In this document: one piece after another, positions 1 to 8,744 of the stretch
Numbering within the stretch: position 1 is the first letter of the stretch
Layout: the number at the start of each line of letters is the position of its first letter
Origin: JASGDC01 sp047608145
Lineage (GTDB): Bacteria; Actinomycetota; Actinomycetes; Actinomycetales; Micrococcaceae
DNA length: 64,000 nucleotides
Direction of reading: 5' to 3'
NCBI GenBank assembly: GCA_047608145.1
Contig: JASGDC010000022.1
Span: 1 to 64,000 of the forward strand
Made by a program: the position numbers and the translations under genes
The notes under the pieces: generated by a model
What the model was told of the DNA's origin: nothing
Databases searched by the model: none
The model's input: the letters and a program-made list of their open reading frames with translations, nothing else

Positions 1-2
1 AA

Positions 3-89
3 GAACAAATAGGGCCAAAAGAAATCGACAAATCATACCAAACAATCAGATACAAAGGAGGTGCAATCTGGGCCAACACAACCGAGTAA
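3..89 (+). CDS. Possible 3' end of an unidentified gene (partial)
   Basis: One frame is open from the window edge and ends at TAA 87-89, giving 28 residues ending in GGAIWANTTE. The composition (Lys, Ile, Gly, aromatic residues) is protein-like, whereas the other two forward frames close early or look random. No family can be recognised from so short a tail, and it may be chance. From 90 to about 280 I see no convincing gene. Confidence 0.3.
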   Translation, partial: EQIGPKEIDKSYQTIRYKGGAIWANTTE

Positions 90-280
90 CACACTCGAAC
101 CAACAACACATTATGGCCTATAAGTCAACATCCTTAATCAAGAAATAGAATTCGAATAGATTGATGGGAATACAAAGGCTACCTTTTAACCAGTTGTCAA
201 TGGCAAATACTTCAAACTTGTTCTTGGGCAAGCTCTTACTTTTTTACAGAAAGAATAAAACACTTTAACAGAGCATACTT

Positions 281-320
281 TAGAAAAACAAAACCCCCTG
301 AAACCTTTATTTCTAGGGGC
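281..320 (-). terminator. Rho-independent terminator of tRNA-Lys
   Basis: On the minus strand, just 3' of the tRNA-Lys gene, a CCCCT/AGGGG stem (294-299 with 315-319) is followed by a T-rich run (complement of 281-293). Position and orientation fit termination of the tRNA transcript. Confidence 0.65.
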
Positions 321-324
321 TAAA

Positions 325-400
<76 letters not shown>

Positions 401-410
401 TCGACAAACT

Positions 411-439
411 ATTGTACACACTTTTAGCAGTAGGTGCAA
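411..439 (-). promoter_or_regulatory. Promoter of tRNA-Lys
   Basis: On the minus strand, TTGCAC (complement of 434-439) and TACAAT (complement of 411-416) are separated by exactly 17 nt. The -10 ends 10 nt before the tRNA 5' end. This matches a housekeeping sigma factor promoter. Confidence 0.7.
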
Positions 440-541
440 AAGAATAATTCGAGGGTCTCATTTGGTGGAGTTTCAGACTTTTTATTCCAAAGTAGCTAAG
501 ATAAGCCAAGGCAAGGAGAATAAAGCTAAAAGATTAAAACA

Positions 542-904
542 TTGAATATACCAATTATAAAAGAGAGCAAGATGCAGTTCTACCAAGAGTTTCCTACTGT
601 TAGTAAGGCTCTTAGGTATTTTGAGCTGGTGCGTTTTGGTGTTATGCCTACGGACTGCTTTAAATGTGGTGCTGTTAATCGTGTTTCTGTTAAAACTGCT
701 GGTTTTTATCGTTGTTTGGAGTGTAAAGGTACATTTTCTATCCGTACAGGCACTATGCTAGAGAGTTCTCATATTCCACTTAATAAGTGGCTCTTAGCAA
801 TATATCTTTTCACTACAAGTCGCAAAGGTATATCAAGTATCCAGCTAGGCAAGGTGCTTGGTATTACACAAAAGAGTTCATGGTTTTTATTGCAACGGTT
901 ATGA
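542..904 (+). pseudogene. Truncated IS1595-family transposase
   Basis: The 120-residue product matches the N-terminal half of IS1595-type transposases. A zinc ribbon of the form C-x2-C ... C-x2-C (CFKCG and CLECKG) is followed by the RTGT segment (FSIRTGTMLESS) and the helix-turn-helix region (KWLLAIYLFTTSRKGISS ... LGITQKSSWF). Full-length members are usually about 300 residues with a DDE-type catalytic domain. Here translation stops at TGA 902-904, right after the HTH, and no catalytic domain follows. It is therefore a dead remnant. The TTG at 542 is a nominal start, and an internal ATG at residue 11 is equally likely. No clear terminal inverted repeats were identified. Confidence 0.75.
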
Positions 905-1025
905 GTGATGACTGGCGTGGTTATTTTGGCACTAAAGGCAAAGTAGTTAAATCAGATATGTGATATGCTACAGAGTCTATAGTGGAAATTACCATAATAA
1001 TTCTAGTATTTTTTAAAGGAGTTTT

Positions 1026-1598
1026 GTGCCGAACCACAACAGAAAAGAAGCAGTTTCACGTCGCTCTGTGACTAAGGGTGCTATTTGGACTACACCTCTC
1101 GTAGTCACTGCAATTAATACACCAGCTCTTGCTGCTTCACTTGAAGAAACTGATGACGTTAGCATTTTGAATTATCAGGTTGTTGTAGTTAGTGGAACTA
1201 CTGCTAATTTGGTCATCACCAATACCGATACTGCAAAGAAATGGGTTAGTGATAGCCTCTGGGCTTATCACGGAGTTTTTACTTGGCCTGTCACTACTAT
1301 CACATTAAGTGCACCAATTATAATTGATGGTGTTTATGGGACAAGGCAGCTTAATAGGACTTTGCGTGTCTACCTTGTATATTTCAATCTAGGTAGTCGA
1401 GGGAGTGTAGGCATTGAGCCGGAAACAACACTTACACTTCCTATGACGTTGGAAGGTGGCTTCTCATTTACTCCTACTGCCACTGATTCAGTAGGAGTAA
1501 CTAAGGATATTTACTTAACTGCTAATGGTACTTCATATTATCCTGGAGATGCTGTGCCAGTCGGTGGCAATATCTCGATAACAGTTTATCGAGAATAA
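1026..1598 (+). CDS. Secreted protein with Tat-type signal
   Basis: The 190-residue protein starts at GTG 1026 behind a good ribosome binding site (AAAGGAG, 1015-1021). The N-terminus holds SRRSVTKGA (residues 12-20), a twin-arginine motif, then a short hydrophobic stretch and a likely signal peptidase site at ALAAS. This architecture is common in small exported proteins of Actinomycetales. The mature part (about 150 residues) is rich in Thr, Val and Ile with alternating polar and hydrophobic residues, suggesting a beta-sandwich. It has no cysteines, no LPXTG motif and no C-terminal anchor, so it should be released or held non-covalently. The function is unknown. A diverged relative follows at 1905-2465. 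The nearby transposase remnant suggests a plastic locus. Confidence 0.8.
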   Translation: MPNHNRKEAVSRRSVTKGAIWTTPLVVTAINTPALAASLEETDDVSILNYQVVVVSGTTANLVITNTDTAKKWVSDSLWAYHGVFTWPVTTITLSAPIIIDGVYGTRQLNRTLRVYLVYFNLGSRGSVGIEPETTLTLPMTLEGGFSFTPTATDSVGVTKDIYLTANGTSYYPGDAVPVGGNISITVYRE

Positions 1599-1827
1599 TT
1601 TTCCCTACTTTCACAGGGGAGTGTAGGTTACTGATATTGAACATTTTTTAAAAGAAGGTTTATTTATACTCTTTAATTAAACTATCATTCTCAATAACCT
1701 TTTAGTCAAGCGACCAGTACGCCTTATAAGAATAGGCTAATTTCTACTCACATCAGTAATTTTGTGGGTACAACTAAAATATGCTAACTGGTTTGTCCAG
1801 CAAGTATATAATTCTCAAGAACTGCTA

Positions 1828-1856
1828 TTGCAAATCCACCAATTAACTTATATAAT
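1828..1856 (+). promoter_or_regulatory. Candidate promoter of the second Tat-protein gene
   Basis: TTGCAA (1828-1833) and TATAAT (1851-1856) are 17 nt apart, leaving about 40 nt of leader before the AGGAGG at 1892. A direct repeat ATTGCAAAT (1827-1835 and 1855-1863) overlaps both elements. The rest of the 1599-1904 intergenic stretch shows no gene that I can support. Confidence 0.6.
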
Positions 1857-1904
1857 TGCAAATGTTCTTATAAATTAGACTATTTAAAAGTAGGAGGAAT
1901 TACC

Positions 1905-2465
1905 ATAGTAATTCAGAAAGATATTTCAAGGCGCCACTTAACTAAAAGTGCCCTTTGGAGCGTACCAGTGATTTCTACTGCGTTGAGTGTACCCGCTAAT
2001 GCGGCTAGTGGTTGTGACTCCACTGACCCTAACCTACTTACTATTACTGTAATCCCTGATTCTACTACTCCATTGATTGAGATTTCTAATACTTCAACTG
2101 ATTGTGCTTTTGATAACTATTTGGAAATTCATGCCCGTCCAATATTAACGTACCCTTATAATTTTGTATCATTCACAGTTAATAGTATTGTAGGAACCAG
2201 AGTTTTAGAAACTAGTACTTTAACATATTATATAAGGAACGCTCTTGGCAATATAACCATTGAACCTGGTGACACTTTAGTATTACTAATTGCTGCCAGG
2301 GCTAACGATGCTAATCCAAATTATGTTATTAATTTTTCTGGTGGCACCTATTCTAAAGACATCACTTTTTATGCCCAAACAAATACCACAAGAAACTTTA
2401 CCGGAAATATTCCAGTTGCTGGAAATAATATCATCACCGCGTACGGACCATATGAGTTTACATAG
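1905..2465 (+). CDS. Second Tat-type secreted protein, non-standard start
   Basis: The open frame encodes a twin-arginine signal ISRRHLTKSALW, a hydrophobic stretch and a cleavage site PANAAS, followed by about 150 residues of beta-rich sequence with two cysteines (CDSTDP and TDC) that could form a disulfide. It parallels the protein at 1026-1598 in signal, size and style. The frame contains no ATG, GTG or TTG upstream of the signal. The position set by the strong AGGAGG (1892-1897) is occupied by ATA (1905-1907). The first ordinary start, GTG 1968, would cut the signal in half. Either ATA is used, or the start was lost by ATG to ATA mutation and the gene is decaying. The start region is also a perfect inverted repeat (GAATTAC-CATA-GTAATTC). 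Confidence 0.55.
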   Translation: MVIQKDISRRHLTKSALWSVPVISTALSVPANAASGCDSTDPNLLTITVIPDSTTPLIEISNTSTDCAFDNYLEIHARPILTYPYNFVSFTVNSIVGTRVLETSTLTYYIRNALGNITIEPGDTLVLLIAARANDANPNYVINFSGGTYSKDITFYAQTNTTRNFTGNIPVAGNNIITAYGPYEFT

Positions 2466-2808
2466 CTGGTGTGGGCTTATCTCCTAATTATGTAACAAGT
2501 TATTTACGAGAGCTCAAGTCATACCTTTTGCTATAATTTCTTTGTATATTTATCTATATATCCCCACTATCGATAGCCATTAAGTTTAATTACTATAAAA
2601 TAGTAAGCATTCGTTGCTTTTTCACTAGGTTTTATAGCATTTGAAGATTGAGCGAATTTGTACAATTACTAAGAATGGTTAATTAACCTATTTAGCTGTT
2701 TTCTTAGACCTAAATTATTTTACCGAATCAATTACATACTCTAATATTTTCACTTTAAATAGCTTTGCTAATCCAAAGTAAGATACTGCAGAAGAGTAAA
2801 CTAATACT
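2466..2808. other. AT-rich intergenic stretch without a recognised gene
   Basis: This 343-bp gap has stops in all frames. A TATAAT-like hexamer occurs at 2532-2537, but no convincing -35 lies 16-18 nt upstream. I see no structured RNA, repeat or coding signal. Confidence 0.5.
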
Positions 2809-3435
2809 ATGAACGAAAAATACCATAAACCAGTAAAGTTTGCCCCTAGTATTTTTGATTCTATTGATTCTGGGGTGGATTCCACGGAACTTGTTGATGC
2901 TGCAGAGCGTGCAGCGCACGCTCTAATTAACCATGGACGTAATACTGACGATGATGAGATCGTTAAAAATCTAGTACAGTTAGCTGATACTCATGGATTG
3001 AGCATCCTTTCTGAAGTCTGGGAAAAATCTCCAGCTCGCACACTACCTGGCACATTATGGCGAATTTATGCTATTCGTACCACTATAAATGAAGATCCTG
3101 AAGGGGTCAGCAATTATTTTAAATCTGGACGTACAGTTGCTGAAGTATCTGACGTAATTGCCGGAGCTGAAGAACCAGCTGATTCAAAAGAAATTGTTAA
3201 AATGGCAGACCAGATCTTAACTGGAGCTTTCAAAGGTGACTTTGCTGTTGCGTTAGAGCGCTTCGCTGCTTTCTGCCGTGTAGTGGCGGTGGGACAGACT
3301 GCTAATGCTGATAACAGTGAGTTATTAGAAGGACAAAACGCTAAGACACTTCAAAAAGCCAGTTTACGCTTATTAAACACTGCTGAAGACTTAGAAGTAT
3401 CCGCCACACTTTGGCGTGACGGAACATTACGCTAG
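2809..3435 (+). CDS. Conserved hypothetical protein
   Basis: A soluble 208-residue acidic protein, predicted mostly helical, with no membrane segment and no signal peptide. I recognise no catalytic motif. Similar-sized proteins occur beside phosphate-transport genes in actinobacteria and are sometimes annotated vaguely. Only the general style, repeated helical blocks such as AERAAHALINHG and ALERFAAFCRVVAVG, supports that comparison. It lies upstream of the DUF47/PiT pair, separated by a GC-rich structured element (3446-3529), so it is probably a separate transcription unit. The start is ATG 2809. The function is unknown. Confidence 0.75.
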   Translation: MNEKYHKPVKFAPSIFDSIDSGVDSTELVDAAERAAHALINHGRNTDDDEIVKNLVQLADTHGLSILSEVWEKSPARTLPGTLWRIYAIRTTINEDPEGVSNYFKSGRTVAEVSDVIAGAEEPADSKEIVKMADQILTGAFKGDFAVALERFAAFCRVVAVGQTANADNSELLEGQNAKTLQKASLRLLNTAEDLEVSATLWRDGTLR

Positions 3436-3445
3436 AATAGTAGTA

Positions 3446-3529
3446 GTGCTAGGCTGCTGAAGCCCCGGGCTCCAACTTTAGCCGCTTCGAGCGGCCTACC
3501 CGCCGAGAGGCGCTCTCTCAGCCTAGCAC
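3446..3529 (+). ncRNA. GC-rich multi-hairpin element (candidate structured RNA or complex terminator)
   Basis: An 11-bp outer stem (GTGCTAGGCTG 3446-3456 with CAGCCTAGCAC 3519-3529) encloses three smaller hairpins: AGCC/GGCT (3461-3471), GCCGCT/AGCGGC (3481-3495) and CGCC-GAGA-GGCG (3501-3512, a GNRA loop). It is followed by CTAGCTTTTTC (3531-3541). The whole element is strikingly GC-rich against its AT-rich surroundings. It could be a terminator for the upstream gene, a leader or regulatory RNA of the DUF47/PiT operon, or a mobile palindromic element. No known RNA family was recognised. Confidence 0.5.
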
Positions 3530-3558
3530 ACTAGCTTTTTCTCTTAGGCCACACCATC

Positions 3559-4176
3559 ATGAAGTTAAGAATATTTCCTTTAGATCAAACATCACTTAAA
3601 AGACTTAACCACCTAGCCCAAAAAACACGTAAAGGTATCCGAATTCTTGCTGAAATGATTGGTTCTGCAAAAAAAGACCGTGAAGATATCTGCGATGAAC
3701 TTCGAGTGTTAGAAACTGAAAGTACCGATTTGCACTTTGCGGTACTAACTTCGATGTCTTCTAGTTTCATAACCCCTCTTAACCGTGAAGATTTATATCA
3801 AGTTTCCACTCAGCTATATGATGTCATTGAGGATATCGTCACTGCTGGCGAATTAATTAAATTAGCTGATACCACTAAATTTATTTTCCCTATTGTGGAT
3901 CAAATACAAAAACTTTCTAGGCAAGCTGAACTTGCTACTGAAATGGTTAAAAATCTCCAAGATATTGACTCTGCTGGCGACCAATGGATGGAAGTATTAC
4001 GCCTAGCAAAGCAAGTTAGACGTGAGCACAACCAATACTTAGGTACTATCTACGATGATACTAAAGGAAGTAAAAAACAAAAGACTCTTGATGTAGCCAA
4101 TGCCATTATGCAGATTTCTAATCACTATAAAACGTTAGCTACTATTTGTTGCGGCATCGCACTAAAGGAATCTTAA
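3559..4176 (+). CDS. DUF47 family phosphate transport accessory protein (PhoU-like)
   Basis: The 205-residue protein is all-helical and matches the DUF47 / PhoU-divergent family, which pairs with low-affinity phosphate permeases. Its stop codon TAA (4174-4176) directly abuts the ATG of the PiT permease, so the two are co-translated. The family is thought to act at the inner face of the membrane to tune PiT activity or to link it to phosphate signalling. No signal peptide or membrane segment is seen. The pairing is the best evidence for the call. Confidence 0.85.
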   Translation: MKLRIFPLDQTSLKRLNHLAQKTRKGIRILAEMIGSAKKDREDICDELRVLETESTDLHFAVLTSMSSSFITPLNREDLYQVSTQLYDVIEDIVTAGELIKLADTTKFIFPIVDQIQKLSRQAELATEMVKNLQDIDSAGDQWMEVLRLAKQVRREHNQYLGTIYDDTKGSKKQKTLDVANAIMQISNHYKTLATICCGIALKES

Positions 4177-5205
4177 ATGACAGATACCTTGCTGACAATT
4201 TCGATATTATTGCTAGGCATCTTTACTTTCAGTAACGGCATGCACGATGCTTCTAACACTATTGCTGCAGCAGTAAAAACTCGCGCCCTTACCCCAGGTA
4301 TCGCTATTAGAGTAACTGCTGGCTTTGCGCTAATTGGTGCCTTAGTCGGTGGCTTTATGCTTCCTTATGCAACTTTAGGTTTCAATAGACATTGGATTGC
4401 TTTACCTAGTGGAAATGCTGGACCTATAATTTTGATTTCGATGTTTATTGCTGGAATCTTGTGGAACTTACTAACACTACTATTACGAATGCCGTCTTCA
4501 TCTTTTCATGCACTTGTAGGTGGATTGATTGGAGCTTTATGGGCTACCACTTTAGTGGGACAAGAGTCTCCTAAGGTGGACACCAAAGCAGTATTTTTTC
4601 AAATTATCTTGCCACTAATTTTGATTCCACCAATTTCTTTCGTTATTGCTTTGATAGCTTCAATGGCATTTGCTTGGTTCTTACAAGATGCACAACAGTA
4701 CAGCACGAACCGAAAATTACGAATGACACAGTCTATAGCGACTTCTGCATTCGCGTTAACACACGGAATTGCTACTATCCAACGTCTAATTTTCTTAGGT
4801 TATTTAGGATTTAAATCTACTGGAAAATCTACAGTATACGATTCACTTCCAATAACACTGGTATTATTGCTGGCAATCATCTTTGGCTTAGGAAGTCTAA
4901 GCGGCGGTTGGCGCATTACCCACACTTTAAGCAATAATTTAGTACCACTTGACCCGCTTAAGGGTACGATAGCACAGAGTTTACCTGCGTTACTCTATGT
5001 AATAGCTGCTTTTATGCTCTTCCCAGTATCTTCAACGCACGTATTTACTAATACTCTAGTGGGTGCGGGAGCAGTACCCCGTTGGAAAGCAGTAAATACT
5101 GATATAGTGCTAAAAATGCTAGGTACCTGGATCCTAACTCCACTATTTACTGGTGGAGTTAGTGCCCTGTTATACCTAGCATTTAGCAATGTATTAATTA
5201 GTTGA
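4177..5205 (+). CDS. PiT family inorganic phosphate permease
   Basis: A 342-residue integral membrane protein with about ten hydrophobic segments. It carries the PiT signatures GMHDASNTIAAAV near residue 22 and the equivalent late repeat PVSSTHVFTNTLVGAG near residue 285. PiT proteins import metal-phosphate complexes with protons and are the low-affinity phosphate uptake route. The length is typical of the short bacterial form. It starts directly at the stop of the DUF47 gene. Together with the convergent pst-phoU operon this gives the cell both low- and high-affinity uptake at one locus. Confidence 0.93.
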   Translation: MTDTLLTISILLLGIFTFSNGMHDASNTIAAAVKTRALTPGIAIRVTAGFALIGALVGGFMLPYATLGFNRHWIALPSGNAGPIILISMFIAGILWNLLTLLLRMPSSSFHALVGGLIGALWATTLVGQESPKVDTKAVFFQIILPLILIPPISFVIALIASMAFAWFLQDAQQYSTNRKLRMTQSIATSAFALTHGIATIQRLIFLGYLGFKSTGKSTVYDSLPITLVLLLAIIFGLGSLSGGWRITHTLSNNLVPLDPLKGTIAQSLPALLYVIAAFMLFPVSSTHVFTNTLVGAGAVPRWKAVNTDIVLKMLGTWILTPLFTGGVSALLYLAFSNVLIS

Positions 5206-5214
5206 TTTTAGCTT

Positions 5215-5892
5215 TCATTCATCTTCATCAGCAATTAATGGTAATGTACCAGTTCGCCATTCTCCCGTAGCTAGATAGTAGACTTTTGTTGATACTGATA
5301 CTGCGTGGTCGCTGATTCGTTCAAAGTAACGGCTGAGTAATACTAAATCTATGGTCTGCTGAGGGGTCAGTTTATGTTCACCACTATTTAAAGTTGTAAA
5401 TAGCGCCATGTGAATTTGGCTGACTTTTTCTTTAAGACGGATAATCCGTTCAATGATATCGAAATTACGCTCTTCAAGAAGCTTCACTAGTAAATCTGTG
5501 ATTTCAATATCTAGCTTAGCCATCTTCTTAAAAGTAGATTCCAGTTCTTTGGGAACGACCTCTTCAGGATAACGTAGTCTTACTAACTGGGAAGTATGTC
5601 GAGCTAGATCTCCCATACGTTCAAGGGAAGCACTCATTCGCAATGATGCCACCAAAATACGTAAATCAGAAGCTACAGGAGCTTGCCGAGCAATAATATC
5701 AATTGAGTGCTCATCAAGAGAAATCTGCTGCTGATCAATCTGGCTGTCCCCCTCAATAACCTCTTCCGCTAGCTCAAGATTATTATTAAATAACGCATCA
5801 GTTGCTTGTTTAGTAGCAGTGTTAACAAGCTGAGCAATCTCAGTAATACCCTCAGCAATCTGATCTAATTCAGCACGATACATATTACGCAT
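5215..5892 (-). CDS. phoU: Phosphate signalling regulator PhoU
   Basis: The 225-residue all-helical protein has two tandem PhoU repeats, with segments such as EVIEGDSQIDQQQ and ASLRMSASLERMGDLARH in the first and RYFERISDHAVSVST in the second. The E/D-x3-D/R residues of the repeats bind metal ions in known structures. PhoU represses the phosphate starvation response through the Pst transporter. It is the last gene of the pstSCAB-phoU cluster on this strand, 61 bp after pstB. It ends only 10 bp from the convergent PiT gene. Confidence 0.95.
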   Translation of the reverse strand: MRNMYRAELDQIAEGITEIAQLVNTATKQATDALFNNNLELAEEVIEGDSQIDQQQISLDEHSIDIIARQAPVASDLRILVASLRMSASLERMGDLARHTSQLVRLRYPEEVVPKELESTFKKMAKLDIEITDLLVKLLEERNFDIIERIIRLKEKVSQIHMALFTTLNSGEHKLTPQQTIDLVLLSRYFERISDHAVSVSTKVYYLATGEWRTGTLPLIADEDE

Positions 5893-5953
5893 ACTATAAA
5901 TCCTCTCTATTTTCTTCCACTTATCTAGTGTTCATTTAGCTTTGAGTGTCATA

Positions 5954-6733
5954 TTAACCGAAACGACCAGAAATATAGTCTTCCGTAGCTTTTTCTTGTG
6001 GGTTATTAAAGATAACTGTAGTATCAGCATACTCGACCAATTTACCTGGCTTACCAGTACCGGCAATATTAAAAAATGCTGTCTTATCAGAGACGCGAGC
6101 AGCTTGCTGCATATTGTGAGTCACGATAACCACAGTGTACTTCTCTTTAAGTTCCACAATCAAGTCCTCGACTGCAAGAGTCGAGATTGGGTCAAGTGCA
6201 CTACAAGGCTCATCCATCAAGATTACTTCTGGACGCACCGCCACAGCACGAGCAATACATAGACGCTGTTGCTGACCACCAGAAAGTCCCATGCCTGGCT
6301 TATCTAAACGATCTTTTACTTCGTCCCAAAGGTTAGCGCCACGAAGTGATTTCTCTACTAGTTCTTCCTCTTCACCCGAGTCAAGCTTAATGTTATTTAG
6401 CTGAATACCGGCAAGTACATTTTCTTTAATACTCATAGTTGGGAAAGGGTTAGGACGCTGGAATACCATCCCTACTTGACGACGCACATCTACGGCATCT
6501 ACACCCTTGCCATATAAATCATGGCCATCAAGTAATACCTGTCCTTCGACTCTAGCGCCTGGAATTACTTCATGCATTCGGTTCAAAGTACGCAAGAAAG
6601 TAGATTTACCACAACCTGAAGGTCCGATAAATGCAGTAACCGAACGGGGATCAATCTTAATATTAATGTCTTCATTCGCAAGGAAATCTCCGTAATAAAC
6701 GTTGAGATTCTTAGATTCGATAGCTTTTGACAT
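5954..6733 (-). CDS. pstB: Phosphate ABC transporter ATP-binding protein PstB
   Basis: The 259-residue ATPase has Walker A GPSGCGKST, a Q-loop (VFQRPNPFP), the signature LSGGQQQR, Walker B VILMDEP and the switch histidine in VTHNMQQA. It powers high-affinity phosphate import with PstA/PstC. I chose the ATG at 6733 (MSKAIESKNL), one base after the pstA stop. A longer frame to 6769 would overlap pstA and adds 12 residues not typical of PstB. It is part of the pst operon. Confidence 0.96.
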   Translation of the reverse strand: MSKAIESKNLNVYYGDFLANEDINIKIDPRSVTAFIGPSGCGKSTFLRTLNRMHEVIPGARVEGQVLLDGHDLYGKGVDAVDVRRQVGMVFQRPNPFPTMSIKENVLAGIQLNNIKLDSGEEEELVEKSLRGANLWDEVKDRLDKPGMGLSGGQQQRLCIARAVAVRPEVILMDEPCSALDPISTLAVEDLIVELKEKYTVVIVTHNMQQAARVSDKTAFFNIAGTGKPGKLVEYADTTVIFNNPQEKATEDYISGRFG

Positions 6734-6734
6734 T

Positions 6735-7817
6735 TTATTTTCCTGTCTTTGGAGCGAAATATCGGGCAATTAAACGAGCAGCTAAGTTTAGTAACATTAC
6801 CAACAAGATAAGCACTAACGCAGCTGCCCAAGCACGCTCAAGGCTTGGACCAGGTGCTTGTGGCGCAGTTGGGTTCAACGCCTGCTGATAAATAAATGCT
6901 GGCAATGAAGCCATCCAACCGTGGAACAGATTCCAGTTAATTGAAGTAGCAAAACCTGCAGTTACGATAAGCGGAGCAGTCTCACCAATAACTCGGGCGA
7001 TTGCGATTGTAATACCGGACACAATACCCGAGATAGCGGTAGGTAAAACGATTTTTACAATAGTCTTCCACTTTGGCACGCCAAGCCCCCAAGTTGCTTC
7101 GCGTAATTCATGTGGCACTAAGCGCAACATTTCCTCACTAGAGCGTACTACTACTGGAATCATCAATACTGAAAGCGCCACTGCGCCTACTGCACCAGTT
7201 TTGGTACCGGGACCAAATATTAGTGCGAATAATGAGTAGGCAAACAAACCAGCAACGATTGATGGAATACCAGTCATCACATCCACGAAGAAAGTAATAG
7301 CCTTCGCTAATTTACTATTATTACCATATTCCACTAGGTATATTGAGGTCATCAAACCAATTGGCACCGAAATAATAGTAGCCATTAGCGTAATCAACAA
7401 AGTACCAAGTATCGCATGGTATGCGCCACCGATGATTGGCATGCCATTTTCCGCTGACATCTTATCGTAATAACCAGTGACGCCGTTCATTGAATACCAG
7501 AAAAAGTTACCAGTTAATCCTGGGATACCTTTAACTAGTGTCGAATAAATTACTGAGATCAACGGTACTAGTGCAATCAAGAAAGCACCATAAACTAAGG
7601 AAGCTGCAAGGTTATTAATTGCACTGCGTTTACCTTCTACTATCCAAGTAGCTGCCACATAGAAAACTACTGACAGGATAATAGCTAAGATAACGAATCC
7701 TAAGAAACTACCCTTGGTAATTGCGACAAATGCACCTGCTACGACAATCGCAGCAACAATAACTGCAATTGGAGTGGTTTTACTAAGTTTTTTAGTTGAG
7801 AAAGATGTAGTTTCCAT
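6735..7817 (-). CDS. pstA: Phosphate ABC transporter permease PstA
   Basis: The 360-residue membrane protein has an N-terminal extension with two hydrophobic segments, followed by the permease domain with the EAA-type loop (ELREATWGLGVPKWKTIVKIVLP). The size is at the upper end for PstA because of the extra N-terminal membrane segments, which is common in actinobacteria. It overlaps the pstC stop by one base. With PstC it forms the channel of the high-affinity phosphate importer. Confidence 0.95.
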   Translation of the reverse strand: METTSFSTKKLSKTTPIAVIVAAIVVAGAFVAITKGSFLGFVILAIILSVVFYVAATWIVEGKRSAINNLAASLVYGAFLIALVPLISVIYSTLVKGIPGLTGNFFWYSMNGVTGYYDKMSAENGMPIIGGAYHAILGTLLITLMATIISVPIGLMTSIYLVEYGNNSKLAKAITFFVDVMTGIPSIVAGLFAYSLFALIFGPGTKTGAVGAVALSVLMIPVVVRSSEEMLRLVPHELREATWGLGVPKWKTIVKIVLPTAISGIVSGITIAIARVIGETAPLIVTAGFATSINWNLFHGWMASLPAFIYQQALNPTAPQAPGPSLERAWAAALVLILLVMLLNLAARLIARYFAPKTGK

Positions 7818-8743
7818 TAGTGCTTCTCCCCACTCCTAGCAACGATCCAACGCGCAAACATATTTACTGCAAGTGTGATGATAAACAAAATCAAACCTGC
7901 TGCTATCAAAGTATTCATTCGCACTCCTGAAGCTTCAGGGAAATTCAAAGCAATTTCAGCGGCAATAGTCTGATTACCAGTTTGTACTAGGCTAGAGTTC
8001 AAGCTTCCCGGTGATAATACCATTGCAATTGCCATAGTTTCACCAAGTGCACGTCCTAGACCAAGCATAATCGCACTGATAATACCTGCTTTACCATAAG
8101 GGAATACCGCAGTACGAATCATTTCCCACTTAGTGGCACCCAACGCTAATGCTGCTTCTTCATGAAGTTTCGGAGTTTGTAAGAAAATCTCACGAGTCAT
8201 TGAAGTGATAATTGGCAACACCATTACTGAAAGCACCAAACCTGCGGTTAACATGGTACGACCAGTAGTAGATACTGGGCCAGCAAAAATTGGAATAAAA
8301 CCAAGGTGGTCAGAAAGCCAAGCAAAAATTGGTTGAATTGCTGGCGCTAAAATCATCCAACCCCATAAACCATAAACTACTGATGGGATGGCTGCTAGCA
8401 AGTCAATAACATAACCCAATGCGTGCGATAGCTTTCTTGGTGCATAGTGTGAAATAAATAAGGCAATACCCATTGCTACTGGAGTAGCAAAAAGCAATGC
8501 GATAACTACTGAAATCAAAGTCCCAATAACTAGTGGCAAAATATAAACACCGAAGCCATGTCCACCTTCAATTTTACTAGGATCAGCAATTAACGCAGGA
8601 ATTGCTTGCGCAATCAAGAAAGCAGAAACACCGGATAAAATTACTAGAATTAAAATTCCAGAACCTAAAGCTGCACGAGAGAAAATTAGGTCAGCCTGTT
8701 TACCAGTAGAGCCCTTTCGGAAAGTTTTAGCTGCAGCTGACAT
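7817..8743 (-). CDS. pstC: Phosphate ABC transporter permease PstC
   Basis: A 308-residue protein with six predicted membrane helices and the cytoplasmic EAA loop (KLHEEAALALGATKWEMIRTA) that contacts PstB. The sequence AIPSVVYGLWGW is typical of PstC. It starts at ATG 8743, one base after the pstS stop codon. It is the partner of PstA in the phosphate importer. Confidence 0.96.
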   Translation of the reverse strand: MSAAAKTFRKGSTGKQADLIFSRAALGSGILILVILSGVSAFLIAQAIPALIADPSKIEGGHGFGVYILPLVIGTLISVVIALLFATPVAMGIALFISHYAPRKLSHALGYVIDLLAAIPSVVYGLWGWMILAPAIQPIFAWLSDHLGFIPIFAGPVSTTGRTMLTAGLVLSVMVLPIITSMTREIFLQTPKLHEEAALALGATKWEMIRTAVFPYGKAGIISAIMLGLGRALGETMAIAMVLSPGSLNSSLVQTGNQTIAAEIALNFPEASGVRMNTLIAAGLILFIITLAVNMFARWIVARSGEKH

Positions 8744-8744
8744 A

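Noticed and set aside
2290..2487. Small overlapping gene inside the second Tat protein
   Set aside because: It is an alternative frame of the Tat protein gene with no ribosome site and no recognisable protein.
5942..6262. Plus-strand frame opposite pstB
   Set aside because: Antisense shadow of pstB; codon use and content reflect the ATPase gene.
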